The notes under the pieces are model-generated. The model did not search any database. It saw only the letters and a list, made by a program, of their open reading frames with translations, and was not told where the DNA came from. Source: a bacterium (GTDB lineage Bacteria; Planctomycetota; UBA1135; UBA2386). Taken from it: a DNA stretch of 64,000 nt. A program made the position numbers and the translations under genes. Where the stretch lies: NCBI GenBank assembly GCA_030432695.1, contig JAUILN010000014.1, positions 124,001 through 188,000 of the forward strand, written 5' to 3'. Below, one piece after another: positions 1 to 7,485 of this stretch. How positions within the stretch are numbered: the stretch's first letter is position 1; every line of letters begins with the position of its first letter.

Positions 1-1065
1 CGCGACGGCGCGCTCGAGCAGTTGCTCCTGGACGCCGCGCAGTCGGCTCGCGGTCTTCTCGTCGACCTTCCAACGGATGTCGGGGTTGCGACGCAGCGAG
101 CCGAGGCCGGTGCACGGCACGTCGACCAGGATGCGGTCGGCGTCGCGGGCGAAGTCGGTGACCTCCTCGGTCCACTCCTCCTCCCGGACGTGGCGCGAGC
201 GGACGTTGTGGGCTGCGGCGCGGCGGCAGCGGGTCTGCAGGTCCTTGAGCCGCGGCACGTAGCTGTCGGCGGCCAGGACCTCGCCCTTGCCCTGCAGGAT
301 GCTGGCGAGCGCCAGGGTCTTGCCGCCGGCTCCCGCGCAGGCGTCGAAGACCTTGCCGCCGGGCGGCGGAGCGCTGATCTCGGCGATCAGCTGGCTGGCT
401 TCGTCCTGCATCTCGAACCAGCCCTTGGCGTAGATCTCGGTGCGGAACAGGCGGGCGGGGGTGAGCACCTCGAGGCCCTGCAGGGCGTGCGGGGTCGGGC
501 GGGTCTCGACGTTCTCTTCCGTTCGCAGGCGGTCGGCCAAGGCCTCGCGGTCGCCACGGATCAGATTGGCGCGGATCGTCACCGGCGCCTTGGAGACGAG
601 GCCGGTGACCAGGTCGTCGACCTCGTCGCCGAACTCCTTCACCAGGCGGTGCGCCATCCAACCGGGCAGTGAGCCGCGCAGCGCCGTGCGCTGGATCGGG
701 TCCTCGATGTCGCGCAGCTCCTCGCGGAGGTTGGCGACGCGGTTCCAGTCGACCCACTCGAGGATGCGGCGGGCCTCGCCGGGCTGCAGGTCACCGATCA
801 ACACGCGGCCGAGCAGGATGCGTGTCGGGGCGACCAGGCTGCGCGCCATCGCGCCACCCGGCGTGCAGCGTTCCAGCGCGGCGTCGATCAGGTGCTGGTG
901 GGCGAGGATGCCGTGGAAGCGCTCCTTGACCTTCTTCTGCTGGCTCGGCTTCAGGCGCTCCTCGCGGAACGTCTCGGCCAGCAGCTTGGAGGGCGTGGTG
1001 GCCCGGCGGTCCTTGCCGAAGCGGTCGACGAGTTCGGCGACCAGGGAGTCGAGGCGGTCGAGCAT
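1..1065 (-). CDS. RsmB/NOP-family rRNA cytosine-C5 methyltransferase, partial
   Basis: This is a SAM-dependent RNA m5C methyltransferase that most likely acts on 16S rRNA. The first 355 codons are present and the 3' end lies beyond the window. Residues 1-150 are a helical N-terminal region. The SAM-binding motif DACAGAGGKT is at 241-250. Motif IV with the catalytic-loop cysteine, DVPCTGLGSLRRNPDIRW, starts near 315. The second cysteine motif expected in the family would lie outside the window. The ATG start at 1065 was found by translating the reverse strand. It lies 20 bases after the stop of the upstream amidohydrolase gene, so the two may be co-transcribed. RsmB-like is the best match, but the N-terminal domain does not look like a textbook NusB fold, so another member of the NOP2/Sun family is possible. 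Confidence 0.9.
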   Translation of the reverse strand, partial: MLDRLDSLVAELVDRFGKDRRATTPSKLLAETFREERLKPSQQKKVKERFHGILAHQHLIDAALERCTPGGAMARSLVAPTRILLGRVLIGDLQPGEARRILEWVDWNRVANLREELRDIEDPIQRTALRGSLPGWMAHRLVKEFGDEVDDLVTGLVSKAPVTIRANLIRGDREALADRLRTEENVETRPTPHALQGLEVLTPARLFRTEIYAKGWFEMQDEASQLIAEISAPPPGGKVFDACAGAGGKTLALASILQGKGEVLAADSYVPRLKDLQTRCRRAAAHNVRSRHVREEEWTEEVTDFARDADRILVDVPCTGLGSLRRNPDIRWKVDEKTASRLRGVQEQLLERAVA

Positions 1066-1085
1066 CGGGACGGTGGGGCGTGCGG

Positions 1086-2810
1086 CTACTTGGACTCGCG
1101 CTGGTAGAGGACCTTGCCGCCGACGATCGTGGCTTCGACCTGGGTGGCGAGGATCTCGTCGTCGGGCACGGTCAGCAGGTTCTGCGAGAGCACCACGAGG
1201 TCGGCGAGCTTGCCGGGGGTCAGGGTGCCCTTCAGGTGTTCCTCGAAGGCGGCGAAGGCGGCGTCGCGGGTGTAGGAGATCAGCGCCTCCTCGCGGGTCA
1301 TCGCCTGTTCGGGGAAGAAGCGCCAGCCGGCGGCGGTCTGGCGGGTGACGCTGGCGAAGAAGCTCGGGATCGGGTCGACGTCTTCCACCGGCGCGTCGGT
1401 GCCGTTCACGATCACCGCACCGGCGTCGAGCAGCGAGCGCCAGGCGTAAGCGCCTTCGCGGGCCCGTTCCTCGCCGAGGCGGGCGACCACGTAGGGTGCG
1501 TCGGAGGTGCAGTGGATGCCCTGCATCGAGGCGATCACGCCGAGCTTCGCGAAGCGCGGGATGTCGGCGACCGACAGGTGCTGGGCGTGTTCGACGCGCC
1601 AGCGGCGGGCGGTGCCGTCGTCGTAGGGCTTCAGGGCGGTGGCGAACTCGTCGAGCGCCTCGCGGTTGGCGCGGTCGCCGATCGCGTGGACGCAGAACTG
1701 GAAGTCGGTGCGGGCGCAGTGCGCGGCGAGGCGCGGCAGGTCCTCCATCCGTCCGAGGCCCTCGAGCTGCGGCTCGTCGGAATAGGGCTCCAGGAGCCAG
1801 GCACCGCGGGCACCGAGCGCGCCGTCGATGGTGAGCTTCACCGCGCGCATCGTGAAGTGGTGGTTTCCTGCTCCGACCACCCGCTGGTCCACCAGCTCCT
1901 TCTCGATCCGTGCGGCGTTGTCGCGGACCATCACCCACAGCCGCACCGGCAGCTCGCCGCGTTCGGCCATCGCGCGCAGCACCTTGATCGAGCTGAACGG
2001 CGTGCCGGCGTCCTGAAAGCTGGTGACGCCCTTCTGCAGGCACTCCTCGGCGGCGAGGCGGGCCGACTTCTCGAGGTCGGCGACGACCTGCTCGCGGGGG
2101 CGGCGGTACTGCTCGGCGGTGCGGACGCGCGACACCAGGCCGCTGGCGGTCTCGCGGAACACGCCGCAGGGCTGGCCGTCGGCGGTCTTCAGGATCTCGC
2201 CGCCGGGCGGGTCGGGGGTCTCGGCGGTGACGCCGGCGAGCTGCATCGCGTGGGCGTTGAAGAACGCCGCGTGGCCGCTGGCGTGGGTCAGGGCGACCGG
2301 GTTGTCGGGGGTGAGCGCCGAGATCGCATCGTGGACCGGGAAGCCCTCGACGTTCGGCTCGGGGGTCGCCGACCACTTCTCCTGATGCCAGCCACGGCCC
2401 TCGATCCAGGTGCCGGGCGGGACCTCGCTGACTGCGTCGGCGACCATCTCGACGATGTCGTTCCAGCTCGCGGCCTTGGCGAGATCGAGGATCTGCGCGG
2501 CGTCGCCCATGCCCAGGAAGTGGCCGTGGCCCTCGATGAAGCCCGGCATCGCGAAGCGACCGGCGAGGTCCATGGTCTCGGTGGCCGGGCCGCGCCACTT
2601 CGCGAAGACGGCCTCGCTGGTGCCCACACCGACGATCCGGTCACCGCGGATCGCCACCGCCTCGACCATCCCCATCGCGCCATCGCCCAGCTCGGGATCG
2701 ACGGTCGCGATCTCGCCGCCGTGGAGGATGAGGTCGGCGCTGTCCTGGGCGGGCAACGCGGAGGCCAGCAGCGCGAGGCATGCGAGCCACAGCAGTCGGA
2801 TCGTCTTCAC
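1086..2810 (-). CDS. Secreted amidohydrolase (YtcJ-like, amidohydrolase family 3)
   Basis: A 574-residue metal-dependent hydrolase with a signal peptide (MKTIRLLWLACLALLASALPAQ). The family acts on cyclic or linear amides, and the substrate here is unknown. Motifs follow the YtcJ pattern: the N-terminal metal-binding HxH in GFIEGHGHF (H95, H97), then in order VKLTIDGALGARGAWL, CVHAIGDRANREAL, WRVEHAQHLS and the late aspartate in NGTDAPVEDVDP. The C-terminal segment GTLTPGKLADLVVLSQNLL is the usual closing beta-sandwich strand. The signal peptide puts it outside the cytoplasm, which fits the many exported hydrolases nearby. A palindromic repeat lies directly upstream of the start. Confidence 0.9.
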   Translation of the reverse strand: MKTIRLLWLACLALLASALPAQDSADLILHGGEIATVDPELGDGAMGMVEAVAIRGDRIVGVGTSEAVFAKWRGPATETMDLAGRFAMPGFIEGHGHFLGMGDAAQILDLAKAASWNDIVEMVADAVSEVPPGTWIEGRGWHQEKWSATPEPNVEGFPVHDAISALTPDNPVALTHASGHAAFFNAHAMQLAGVTAETPDPPGGEILKTADGQPCGVFRETASGLVSRVRTAEQYRRPREQVVADLEKSARLAAEECLQKGVTSFQDAGTPFSSIKVLRAMAERGELPVRLWVMVRDNAARIEKELVDQRVVGAGNHHFTMRAVKLTIDGALGARGAWLLEPYSDEPQLEGLGRMEDLPRLAAHCARTDFQFCVHAIGDRANREALDEFATALKPYDDGTARRWRVEHAQHLSVADIPRFAKLGVIASMQGIHCTSDAPYVVARLGEERAREGAYAWRSLLDAGAVIVNGTDAPVEDVDPIPSFFASVTRQTAAGWRFFPEQAMTREEALISYTRDAAFAAFEEHLKGTLTPGKLADLVVLSQNLLTVPDDEILATQVEATIVGGKVLYQRESK

Positions 2811-2829
2811 CCCGCGCAGCCTATCCAGA

Positions 2830-2945
2830 GGGGGTTAACAACTCGACCCGGCCGAGTTGTTAACCCCTACATCTCGCCTGCCCGGTCTTCGCCGCCGCTA
2901 CCCCTGGGGGTTAACGATTCGGCCGGGTCGAGTTGTTAACCCCCC
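2830..2945. repeat. Palindromic element, copy 1 (GTTAAC inverted repeats)
   Basis: Two hairpin-forming units face each other. Unit 1 (2831-2867) has perfect 15-base arms, GGGGTTAACAACTCG and its complement, around a 7-base loop. Unit 2 (2906-2945) has nearly the same arms, with two differences in the left arm that would still form G-U pairs in RNA. Bases 2830-2860 also match the reverse complement of the right unit apart from those changes, so the whole is one larger inverted repeat with about 55 bases in the middle. It lies in the gap between two minus-strand genes. No T-run follows, so it is not a standard intrinsic terminator. A near-identical element is at 34504-34575. Confidence 0.85.
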
Positions 2946-2954
2946 CCTTCTTGG

Positions 2955-3815
2955 TCAGAGCGCGTCGACGGGGATCTTGAAGTAGCGCTGACCGTTGGGC
3001 TCGGGGGGCGGGAGGTGGCCGCCGCGGATGTTCCACTGGACGGCGGGGTAGAGGAGGGTCGGGAACTCCTTGCCGTCTTCGAGGCGGGCGCGCAGCGCGA
3101 CGAATTCCTCGCGGGTGGTGTGTTCGTTCAGGTGCACGTTGGTGCGGCGGGCTTCGTCGACGGTGCAGCACCAGCGCAGGTCCCGGCCGCCGGGCCGGTA
3201 GTCGTGCAGGGTGAACAGGCGGGTCTCGGCGGGCAGGGCGTAGAGGCGCTGGACCGAGTCGTAGAGTTCCGACGCCGAGCCGCCGGGGAAGTCGCAGCGG
3301 GCGGTGCCCTGGTCGGGCATGAACAGCGAATCGCCGACGAACACCGCGTCGTCGATGCGGTAGCTCAGGCTGGCCGGGGTGTGGCCGCCGGTGGGGATGG
3401 CGGAGAGCGTGAGAGAGCCGAAGCTCAGCGTGTCTTCGTCGCCCAGCAGCACGTCCCACTGGCTGCCATCGGGGCGGAAACCGTCGCCCCTGCCGAAGCC
3501 GAACAGCTTGCCGAAGGTCTCCTGCACCCGGGTGATGCCCGCCCCGATCACCGTCTTGCAGCCGAAGCGCTGCTCGAACCACGGCAGGGCGGTGAGGTGG
3601 TCGGCGTGGCAGTGGGTGTCGAGCGCGTAGGCGAGCTGGATGCCCTCGCGCTCGACGTAGTCGGCGATCGCCTCCGCCGGTGCCGCGGAGGTACGCGCAG
3701 CCTTCGGGTCGTAGTCGATCACGGGATCGATCACGATCCCCTCGCGATCGGCTTCGTCGTGGACGACGTAGCTCAGCGTCGACGTGCGCGGCTCGAGAAA
3801 GTGCTGGATCTTCAT
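2955..3815 (-). CDS. MBL-fold hydrolase, persulfide dioxygenase/Blh-like
   Basis: A cytoplasmic metallo-beta-lactamase-fold protein of 286 residues. The opening (MKIQHFLEPRTSTLSYVV, then IDPVIDYDPK) and the metal motif THCHADH (H68, H70, D72, H73) are typical of the ETHE1/Blh group, which oxidises glutathione persulfide or takes part in sulfide detoxification. Further ligands are in GGHTPAS and VGDSLFMPDQG, and the final histidine is in LFTLHDY. The longer frame upstream has no homology-like sequence and overlaps the next gene, so the start is set at MKIQHF. The gene begins 14 bases after the polysaccharide deacetylase stop, so the two are probably in one transcript. No rhodanese domain is visible. 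Confidence 0.88.
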   Translation of the reverse strand: MKIQHFLEPRTSTLSYVVHDEADREGIVIDPVIDYDPKAARTSAAPAEAIADYVEREGIQLAYALDTHCHADHLTALPWFEQRFGCKTVIGAGITRVQETFGKLFGFGRGDGFRPDGSQWDVLLGDEDTLSFGSLTLSAIPTGGHTPASLSYRIDDAVFVGDSLFMPDQGTARCDFPGGSASELYDSVQRLYALPAETRLFTLHDYRPGGRDLRWCCTVDEARRTNVHLNEHTTREEFVALRARLEDGKEFPTLLYPAVQWNIRGGHLPPPEPNGQRYFKIPVDAL

Positions 3816-3829
3816 GGTGTGGTTCCGAC

Positions 3830-4864
3830 TCACCGTCCGAGGCGACGCTTGAGGGCGCGCAGCGACTCCTTCAGGCCGAGCATCTCGGCGTTGAAGGTCT
3901 CCTGCGAGATGTCGTCGAAGTCGAGGAAGCGCTTCAGGCCGTACCAGTGCTGGTCGCGGGCGTTCCAGCCGGGATCGCAGGTGGTCGCGGACACCACGCC
4001 GTTCGCCTCGAGCACCGGCCACATGTCCTTGGACCACACGCCGGACGGGTAGCAGAGGTGGTCGATCGCGCGGCCGTGGGTCAGGGGCGCCAGCGAGGCC
4101 CGGTTCTCGACGATCTCGCGTGCGACCTCGTCCGGGTCGGTCGGCAGGCGGTGGCGGTGGGTGTGGAGTTGGAGGTCGAGGCCGCGCCCGGCCAGCTCGG
4201 TGAGTTCCGCGCTGGTGTGCAGGCTCAGGCGCCGGGTTCGCTCGAGTTCCGCGTAGTCGATTCCGAGCCGCTCGCAGACCGCGCGCGCCAGCTCGACCCG
4301 CCCCGCCTCGTCCCGCTCGCTCTCACCGTGCTCGATGATCTGCCAGAGCACCCGGTCGCCCGCGTCGGGACCCTTGGTCGGCTGATCGCCTTCGATGCCC
4401 GGCACGCCGAGTCCGCTGGCCTCGAACGACCCGCGTGTGGTCTTCCAGAACGCGTACTGCAGCACCAGGCGGAAGATCGGGTTGGGCCGGTCGACGTAGT
4501 AGGTCGTCACGTACAGCGTCACCGGGAAGCCGAACTCCTCGAAGATCGGCATCGCCAGGGCTCCCACCGAGCGGAAGCCGTCGTCCAGCGTGATCGCGAT
4601 CTCGCGGTCGGCGAGGCGGCCGTCGCGGAGCTTCTCCAGCGCCTCGCCCAGCGGTGTCACGGTGAAGCCGTGGTCGCGGAGGAACTGCATGCGCCGCCGC
4701 AGGGTCGACGGCTGCATGAACAGCTTGGGGCGGAACAGGTGCTCGTCGACGAACGAGAACCCGTGGTAGCACAGGATGTTCAGTTGGCCCGACCGGGCCC
4801 GGAGACTCAGGCGGTGCAGGCCAGCGCGGCGGGCGATGCCGAACAGGGGATCGAGGCGGCTCAC
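3830..4864 (-). CDS. Polysaccharide deacetylase (NodB homology domain)
   Basis: A 344-residue protein with the NodB-type deacetylase core. ITLDDGF (D94-D95) supplies the catalytic base and metal aspartate, and LQLHTHRH (H234, H238) matches the HTxxH metal motif. LCYHGF and CYPSG are the other conserved loops. The family removes acetyl groups from N-acetylated sugars in polysaccharides. A segment of about 85 residues (roughly 140-225) between the two motif blocks is longer than in small NodB proteins and seems to be an insertion. No signal peptide is visible, so a role in exopolysaccharide or lipid-linked sugar synthesis at the inner membrane is an inference. The start is GTG, just upstream of the metallo-hydrolase gene. 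Confidence 0.88.
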   Translation of the reverse strand: MSRLDPLFGIARRAGLHRLSLRARSGQLNILCYHGFSFVDEHLFRPKLFMQPSTLRRRMQFLRDHGFTVTPLGEALEKLRDGRLADREIAITLDDGFRSVGALAMPIFEEFGFPVTLYVTTYYVDRPNPIFRLVLQYAFWKTTRGSFEASGLGVPGIEGDQPTKGPDAGDRVLWQIIEHGESERDEAGRVELARAVCERLGIDYAELERTRRLSLHTSAELTELAGRGLDLQLHTHRHRLPTDPDEVAREIVENRASLAPLTHGRAIDHLCYPSGVWSKDMWPVLEANGVVSATTCDPGWNARDQHWYGLKRFLDFDDISQETFNAEMLGLKESLRALKRRLGR

Positions 4865-4950
4865 GGTCGGCGGAGTCTACCCGCGACCGGAGCCGCACCC
4901 GCACTTCGTCACCTGGTCGGTCGGCGATCGCCCCTAATCCGCGATCATCC

Positions 4951-7158
4951 CTAGTCCGCGATCACCCACGACGCGTACTCGTCCCAACCCCCACCCGACC
5001 GCGGCGGTTGCCGCTCGGTCTCGGTCGCTCGCAGCACCTGCAGCGAGCGGCTCAGCAGACTCGCGTCGTTGTACTGGTTCGCATACTCGATCGCGATCTG
5101 GGTCGAGGGCAGCGCCCACACCCGGAAGAACGTCGAGGTCGGCCAGCGCACGTGCTCGGGGTTGTTCAGCCAGTGCTGCGGCAGCGCCAGGCCGCCTTCG
5201 CGGTAACGCATGGCGTAGCCGATCAGCGAGTTGTCGAAGTCGAGACGCCAGCCGTGGTCGATGAGGTTCTTGGTCACCACGTAGGCCAGGAACCGCGCTT
5301 GCGGCGAGCCGGTCACCCGGTGGCAAGCCTCGAGGCCAAGCACCGCCTGGGACTCCTCCCAGGGCACCCAGTAGTACCCGCTGGTCACCGCGCGGGCGTC
5401 CGGCCGGTTGATCTTCATCGGCATCACCGCGCCGCCGGCGAGCAGGCCGATGTGCTGCGCGATGTTGACCTCCTCGATGCGCTTCTGCATCCGCGTCGCG
5501 AGGTCCTGACGACCGGTCATCAGGTACATCCACGACATCGTCAACAGCGTGCGCCCGGTGGCGCGCGGGTTGCCGACGTTGTTGGACTGCGAGCCCGGCT
5601 TCTCGCTCGGCACCGTGTGGCTCGACAGGTAGAGCTCGATCTCGGTGGCGATCTCCTGCTCGAGCGAGAAGCTCCGCGTCAGCATGTAGGCCGCGCACAG
5701 CGTGTTGCTCGACCAGTGCTCGTGGTCCTTGCCGGTCCAGCCATTGGTGTGGCCGGTCGGCGACGGCTCCGGGTAGGGCTTGCCCAGGCGGTCGGGAGAG
5801 ACCTGGGCGCTCCAGTGGGTGCGCCCGTACAGAGCGACCCAGTTCGGGTGGTTGCGGGCCTGCACGCCCGAGCCGTCGATCTCGAGGTGGTGCACCGGTC
5901 GGTGCGACTCCTCACCTGCGGCGTAGCGCGCCGCCTCGATGCCGAGCGGCGTCGCGCTACGCAGGATCTCGAACAGCTTGCCGACGCCGAAGTCGTACTG
6001 GCTTCCGGTAGTTCCCGCCGCCGGGTAGAGACCCATCGGCCGGTCCTCCCAGATCTGGCCGCGGTCGTAGTAGTAGCCCAGGAACTCCTGCCGCTCGTCG
6101 ATCGCATCCTGCCGACCACCATCGGTGATCCAGGGCGGCGGTTCTGGCACGTATCCGAATGGGCCGTAGGCACCGGTCTCGGTCCAGTTGGTTGCGACGC
6201 CCCACAACGACTCCAGCCACGCGGCCACCAGCGAGTCCGTCCGTCGACCCGGGTCCGCGACCTGGACCGAGCCGTCGTAGAACAACAGCTGGCCGTACCA
6301 CTCGTAGGACTGACCGTTGTAGAAGCTCGTGGGGCCCAGCAGGACGGCGGGATTCACGCCGTCGGCCCGGCCCGCATCCACGGTCATCTGTTCCCGGAAT
6401 GCACCGCGGACCGCCGGGAGACAGTTGGTCGGCGTGATCGCGAACCAGCCGATGTCCTCGATCCAGTCCTGCTTGCGAGGGTCGGAACTGGTCAGGCGCA
6501 GCTCGAAATGAGCGGTGTCCTGATCGTGGAAGAAGGTAAGCCACAGGTCGTAGCTGAGGCCGGTGCCTGGGAAGCGGTCGCGGTAGTGGGTCGTGCGCCG
6601 GACGTCGGTGCTCTCGACCTCGCGCAAGCGCGTCAACGGGGCTTGCCTCACCGAACCGTCGGGCATGCCGACCACCAGCCCGATGTCGAACCCTGGCAGT
6701 CGGCTGTTGACCCAGGCCGAGTAGCGGAACGCCGGGTTGTTCGGCGTGTGTTCCCGGATCAGGAACGTCCGCTCCTCCTGCGCGGCGAGGTTGGTGCGGA
6801 TCGCGGCCTGGGCGAACCGCACCGAGCCATCGGGCCATCGCGCACCGAACGGGATCAGCTCCGAAGGCGCGGTCGGACAGCCGAACTGCTTGCCGGCGGT
6901 CCACACGCCCTCCGGGAACGAAACCGTGGCGAGGCCCCATTCACGGCGCCGTGTCGGCGCGTTGCTCTTGAACCGGACCTGGGTCTGCCATGTGCCCTGA
7001 GGAATGGGTGCAGGTGCGGGTGCAGGAGCCAGAGCAGGTGCCAGCTCAGCCATCGCGGCCTCGGCAGGCTGAGCCAGCACCGCGCACAGCAGTCCTGCCA
7101 ACCCCATCAGCGAGCGAATCGCCGTTCTCGGAGCCAAGCGGGGGAGTGGGGAGCGCAT
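4951..7158 (-). CDS. Large exported protein, possibly polysaccharide lyase or glycosidase-like
   Basis: A 735-residue protein starting MRSPLPRLAPRTAIRSLMGL with a clear signal peptide and a short Ala-Pro linker after it. The frame continues 32 codons upstream, but the later ATG gives the better signal peptide. The N-terminal half (60-300) has many beta-type segments, such as REWGLATVSFPEGVW and FGARWPDGSVRFAQ, which recall the amino-terminal domain of exo-rhamnogalacturonan-lyase-type (YetA-like) proteins. The C-terminal half contains helical-toroid-like sequences such as HEHWSSNTLCAAYMLTRSF and GRTLLTMSWMYLMTGRQDL. Function is not established. A carbohydrate-active role is inferred from the layout and from neighbouring glycan-related genes. 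No catalytic residue is assigned. Confidence 0.75.
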   Translation of the reverse strand: MRSPLPRLAPRTAIRSLMGLAGLLCAVLAQPAEAAMAELAPALAPAPAPAPIPQGTWQTQVRFKSNAPTRRREWGLATVSFPEGVWTAGKQFGCPTAPSELIPFGARWPDGSVRFAQAAIRTNLAAQEERTFLIREHTPNNPAFRYSAWVNSRLPGFDIGLVVGMPDGSVRQAPLTRLREVESTDVRRTTHYRDRFPGTGLSYDLWLTFFHDQDTAHFELRLTSSDPRKQDWIEDIGWFAITPTNCLPAVRGAFREQMTVDAGRADGVNPAVLLGPTSFYNGQSYEWYGQLLFYDGSVQVADPGRRTDSLVAAWLESLWGVATNWTETGAYGPFGYVPEPPPWITDGGRQDAIDERQEFLGYYYDRGQIWEDRPMGLYPAAGTTGSQYDFGVGKLFEILRSATPLGIEAARYAAGEESHRPVHHLEIDGSGVQARNHPNWVALYGRTHWSAQVSPDRLGKPYPEPSPTGHTNGWTGKDHEHWSSNTLCAAYMLTRSFSLEQEIATEIELYLSSHTVPSEKPGSQSNNVGNPRATGRTLLTMSWMYLMTGRQDLATRMQKRIEEVNIAQHIGLLAGGAVMPMKINRPDARAVTSGYYWVPWEESQAVLGLEACHRVTGSPQARFLAYVVTKNLIDHGWRLDFDNSLIGYAMRYREGGLALPQHWLNNPEHVRWPTSTFFRVWALPSTQIAIEYANQYNDASLLSRSLQVLRATETERQPPRSGGGWDEYASWVIAD

Positions 7159-7485
7159 CGTCCGGTCGGTCGCCGGAAGAGCGGCGCGATCGCGGCTCGG
7201 CGACGTGGCTCGGGCGAGCGCGTCGTCGGCCATCGGCCGTGGGGGAGTCATCATCGGGAAGGACGAGCGGTTGGAGAGGAGCGCCGGAGGCGTGGATGGG
7301 GCGCGTCCACCGATCGGCCGGGCACCTACGCAGCGAGGTCTTTCCTCGGGTCGACGATTTGTCGATTCCGCGGGCCGTCCGTGGAACAGCCGATCTTCCC
7401 GGATTCGGCTGCTGGATCCGATGTGCCGGACGGCAGATGCGGCGCGTCGCGCACCACCATTGGCCCCGTGCGCAGTCTCTTGCGC
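7159..7485. other. Intergenic stretch with no supported gene
   Basis: This stretch lies between the start of the large exported protein and the stop of the propeller-protease gene, both on the minus strand. If the earlier in-frame ATG of the exported protein is used, its first 96 bases become coding. No hairpin with a T-run, RNA gene or convincing small reading frame was seen. Confidence 0.6.

Noticed and set aside
2830..2945. Palindromic element as an intrinsic terminator
   Set aside because: The hairpins are strong but no T-run follows on either strand, so rho-independent termination is not supported.
3816..4037. N-terminal extension of the metallo-hydrolase gene by 74 codons
   Set aside because: It overlaps the polysaccharide deacetylase gene and has no family similarity. 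The downstream ATG gives the typical start.
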